Shown piece by piece: positions 6,549 through 7,950 of a DNA stretch of 7,950 nt. Source of the stretch: a bacterium (GTDB taxonomy: Bacteria > T1Sed10-126); NCBI GenBank assembly GCA_003557545.1, contig PWOD01000219.1:1-7950 (forward strand), read 5' to 3'. Numbering within the stretch: the first letter of the stretch is position 1; every line of letters starts with the position of its first letter. The translations under genes were made by a program, and so were the position numbers. Below the pieces are notes generated by a model. It was not told the origin of the DNA, did not search any database, and worked only from the letters and a program-made list of their open reading frames with translations.

Positions 6549-7950
6549 TCAACGAATTATTGTTAAAGTCCCACTGCTCGATTGTCCACGGCCTTTTATT
6601 AAATAGATATAAGTGCCAGAGGCCAACCGGGGATTCCAGGTCGCCATCCGGCCATTATTAACTCTCAACCGCTTCTCAATCAACTGGTGGCCATCCACCC
6701 GGTAAATCGCCAGTGTGATTTTTTCTCCATAATCTGGAGGTACAATAAAATTAACAAAATTATTTTTATCGGCTCGAATGGGATTTGGATAAGAATATAC
6801 ATCATCCAACCGCTCTACCAGCCCCATCAGATCCAGGTAGTCTTCATCTGTCACATACCAGACAGATCGGTCCAATCCCTCTTCCCAGGAAAGAAACGGA
6901 TATCCGTTATTGTGTTCTATTTCTGTTATTTGAATATCCCACCGACTATCAAGATAACTGTGAATATTGTGCATTTCAGCTGTGGATTTTGCTATACCAC
7001 CGGCACTTACCAGCTGACCAGAAGATTCAAAATCCCAAAAACTCCGACTTACTGTTCCACTATTATGACCGACCAGACCGCCAGTTTCATCGTTGCCTTC
7101 AACCTTCCCGGAAGAATATGAACTAAAAATTGTTCCTGAATTTTCCCCGACCAGACCACCAACTATGGAATCACCCGCAGCAGACGCTATAGTATAAGAG
7201 TTTTTGATAACCGAATTAGTGAAATTGAAGCCAACCAGTCCTCCAACCTGATTTCCGGTAGCCAACACCAGGCCTTTAGACATCGATTTTTCAATCCGAC
7301 CCACCCGGTTCATTCCGGCCAACCCACCAACCTGATCTTCACCCTCAACTTTACCACTGGCAAAAGAATTTGATACGATTGCGTCAGAACCTAAAACTCC
7401 CACTAATCCTCCTACCTGAATAACCCCTTTTATATCACCACTGGCGGAAGAATTTTTTACCACTGCCCCCGGATAATGATAACCAACCAAACCTCCAACT
7501 CGTTGAGTCCCGGTCACATCTCCGGTGGCATAACTATTGATAACTTGACTGGCACGATAATTATTACCAATCAGACCTCCCACATTCTCAATCCCGGTTA
7601 TTTCACCAGTCGCTGCTGAGTCTCTAATTTTGCCACCCCGATCGTTATATCCAACCAGTCCTCCTGCATGATTTTCACCAATAACATCAACATGTGAATA
7701 CAGTTCAACTATTTCGCCACGGAAATTATTACCTACTGTCCCTCCAACATAAGCATCTCCCCCCAGTTTTCCCGAAGTCGATATCCTGATCAAATTACCT
7801 GCATTATACCCAATCACTCCACCCACATAATTTCTGCCCGTAATATCCAGTTCAGACAACCGCAGATCAGTTACTGTACAACCAGCAGAGCTCACCCCGA
7901 ACAGTCCGATGTAATCGCTGTCCGGCCGGTTGATATACAGACCGGCAATA
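6549..7950 (-). CDS. Secreted GLUG-repeat protein with C-terminal Por/FlgD-like sorting domain (N-terminus beyond window)
   Basis: C-terminal 466 residues of a large, probably surface-exposed or secreted protein. The frame is open to the right edge, so the start and signal peptide are not visible; the internal GTG at 7895 is not a believable start because the sequence before it (LYINRP... DYIGLFG) is itself the standard lead-in of a GLUG region. Ten tandem GLUG units (pattern VGGLVGxN...I.NSYATG.V.G) run to about 7040. They are followed by the usual capping segment SFWDFESSGQ...GGIAKSTAEM (7043–6970) and YPFLSW. The last 80 or so residues (about 6797–6552) begin YPNP and contain IVPP, IYRVDGH, TWNP, SGTYIYLIKG and a final TLTIIR, the outline of the beta-sandwich used as a type IX secretion signal or FlgD-like Ig domain. 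No enzyme motif is seen. Likely roles are adhesion or surface-matrix formation, by inference from other GLUG proteins. Cys is nearly absent. Confidence 0.85.
   Translation of the reverse strand, partial: IAGLYINRPDSDYIGLFGVSSAGCTVTDLRLSELDITGRNYVGGVIGYNAGNLIRISTSGKLGGDAYVGGTVGNNFRGEIVELYSHVDVIGENHAGGLVGYNDRGGKIRDSAATGEITGIENVGGLIGNNYRASQVINSYATGDVTGTQRVGGLVGYHYPGAVVKNSSASGDIKGVIQVGGLVGVLGSDAIVSNSFASGKVEGEDQVGGLAGMNRVGRIEKSMSKGLVLATGNQVGGLVGFNFTNSVIKNSYTIASAAGDSIVGGLVGENSGTIFSSYSSGKVEGNDETGGLVGHNSGTVSRSFWDFESSGQLVSAGGIAKSTAEMHNIHSYLDSRWDIQITEIEHNNGYPFLSWEEGLDRSVWYVTDEDYLDLMGLVERLDDVYSYPNPIRADKNNFVNFIVPPDYGEKITLAIYRVDGHQLIEKRLRVNNGRMATWNPRLASGTYIYLIKGRGQSSSGTLTIIR
6552..6797 (-). other. C-terminal Por/FlgD-like beta-sandwich domain of the GLUG protein
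   Basis: About 82 residues starting at VYSYPNPI. The pattern YPNP – hydrophobic strand with PP – L.IYRVDG – TWNP – SGTYIYLIKG – hydrophobic C-terminus is shared by type A type IX secretion signals and FlgD Ig-like domains. The final residues TLTIIR fit a short hydrophobic-basic end. Which of the two applies cannot be told from this window. Confidence 0.6.
7040..7907 (-). repeat. Ten tandem GLUG repeats (78–84 bp units) within the coding sequence
   Basis: The Gly-Gly of each VGG core recurs ten times at intervals of 26, 27, 28, 28, 28, 28, 28, 28, 28 less the final 26 residues; the middle of the array keeps a strict 28-residue (84-bp) period. Units are diverged in DNA, with varied codons for the conserved Gly-Gly-Leu-Val-Gly, so this is an old repeat family rather than a recent duplication. 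Regular spacing suggests a stacked beta-solenoid, which is an inference. Confidence 0.85.

Noticed and set aside
6687-7126. Two overlapping plus-strand ORFs of 144 and 113 residues opposite the GLUG gene.
   Set aside because: Both are complementary shadows of the repeat and C-terminal coding region, with low-complexity or Cys/His/Ile-rich content unlike real proteins.
7040-7907. CRISPR-like or recent tandem DNA repeat, because of the roughly 84-bp period.
   Set aside because: The period is a whole number of codons, the frame is open throughout and the conserved positions are at the protein level (VGGLVG); this is a coding repeat.

Overview
All seven protein genes lie on the minus strand, so transcription runs from right to left. 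The host looks like an AT-leaning diderm (Gram-negative-type) bacterium that makes a [NiFe] hydrogenase. The evidence is an FtsEX–EnvC amidase-activation set, which implies a periplasm, nickel-insertion genes hypA and hypB, and a secreted repeat protein ending in a Por/FlgD-like beta-sandwich. That C-terminal type is common in the FCB lineages and related candidate phyla, but the phylum call is only an inference.

Right part (6549 to the right edge): the C-terminal 466 residues of a large secreted GLUG-repeat protein, with its N-terminus outside the window. It carries ten tandem units of 26–28 residues and then a C-terminal sorting-like domain. A roughly 230-base spacer with a weak promoter candidate follows.

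Middle (4547–6319): a single gene encoding a fused PabB–PabC protein, which takes chorismate to 4-aminobenzoate for folate synthesis. The spacer at 4305–4546 holds the best promoter in the window (TATAAT, 17-base spacing) and a roughly 135-base leader.

Left part (1–4304): a tightly packed run of six genes, ftsE, ftsX, envC-like, thiE-like, hypA and hypB (cut by the left edge). Neighbouring genes overlap by up to 38 bases or are separated by at most 13. The first three form a coherent machine: the FtsEX ABC transporter works mechanically in the membrane, and the periplasmic coiled-coil/degenerate LytM protein relays its signal to amidases that split septal peptidoglycan. The next gene is a thiamine-phosphate synthase/TenI-family protein. 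The last two insert nickel into hydrogenase. The functional link between division, thiamine and hydrogenase genes is not obvious; the packing suggests one transcript.

No clearly undescribed system is visible. The points most worth a second look are the mixed-function operon, the ThiE-like protein with altered phosphate-binding positions, the two-codon mini-ORF overlapping the ftsE start, and the GLUG-repeat surface protein.
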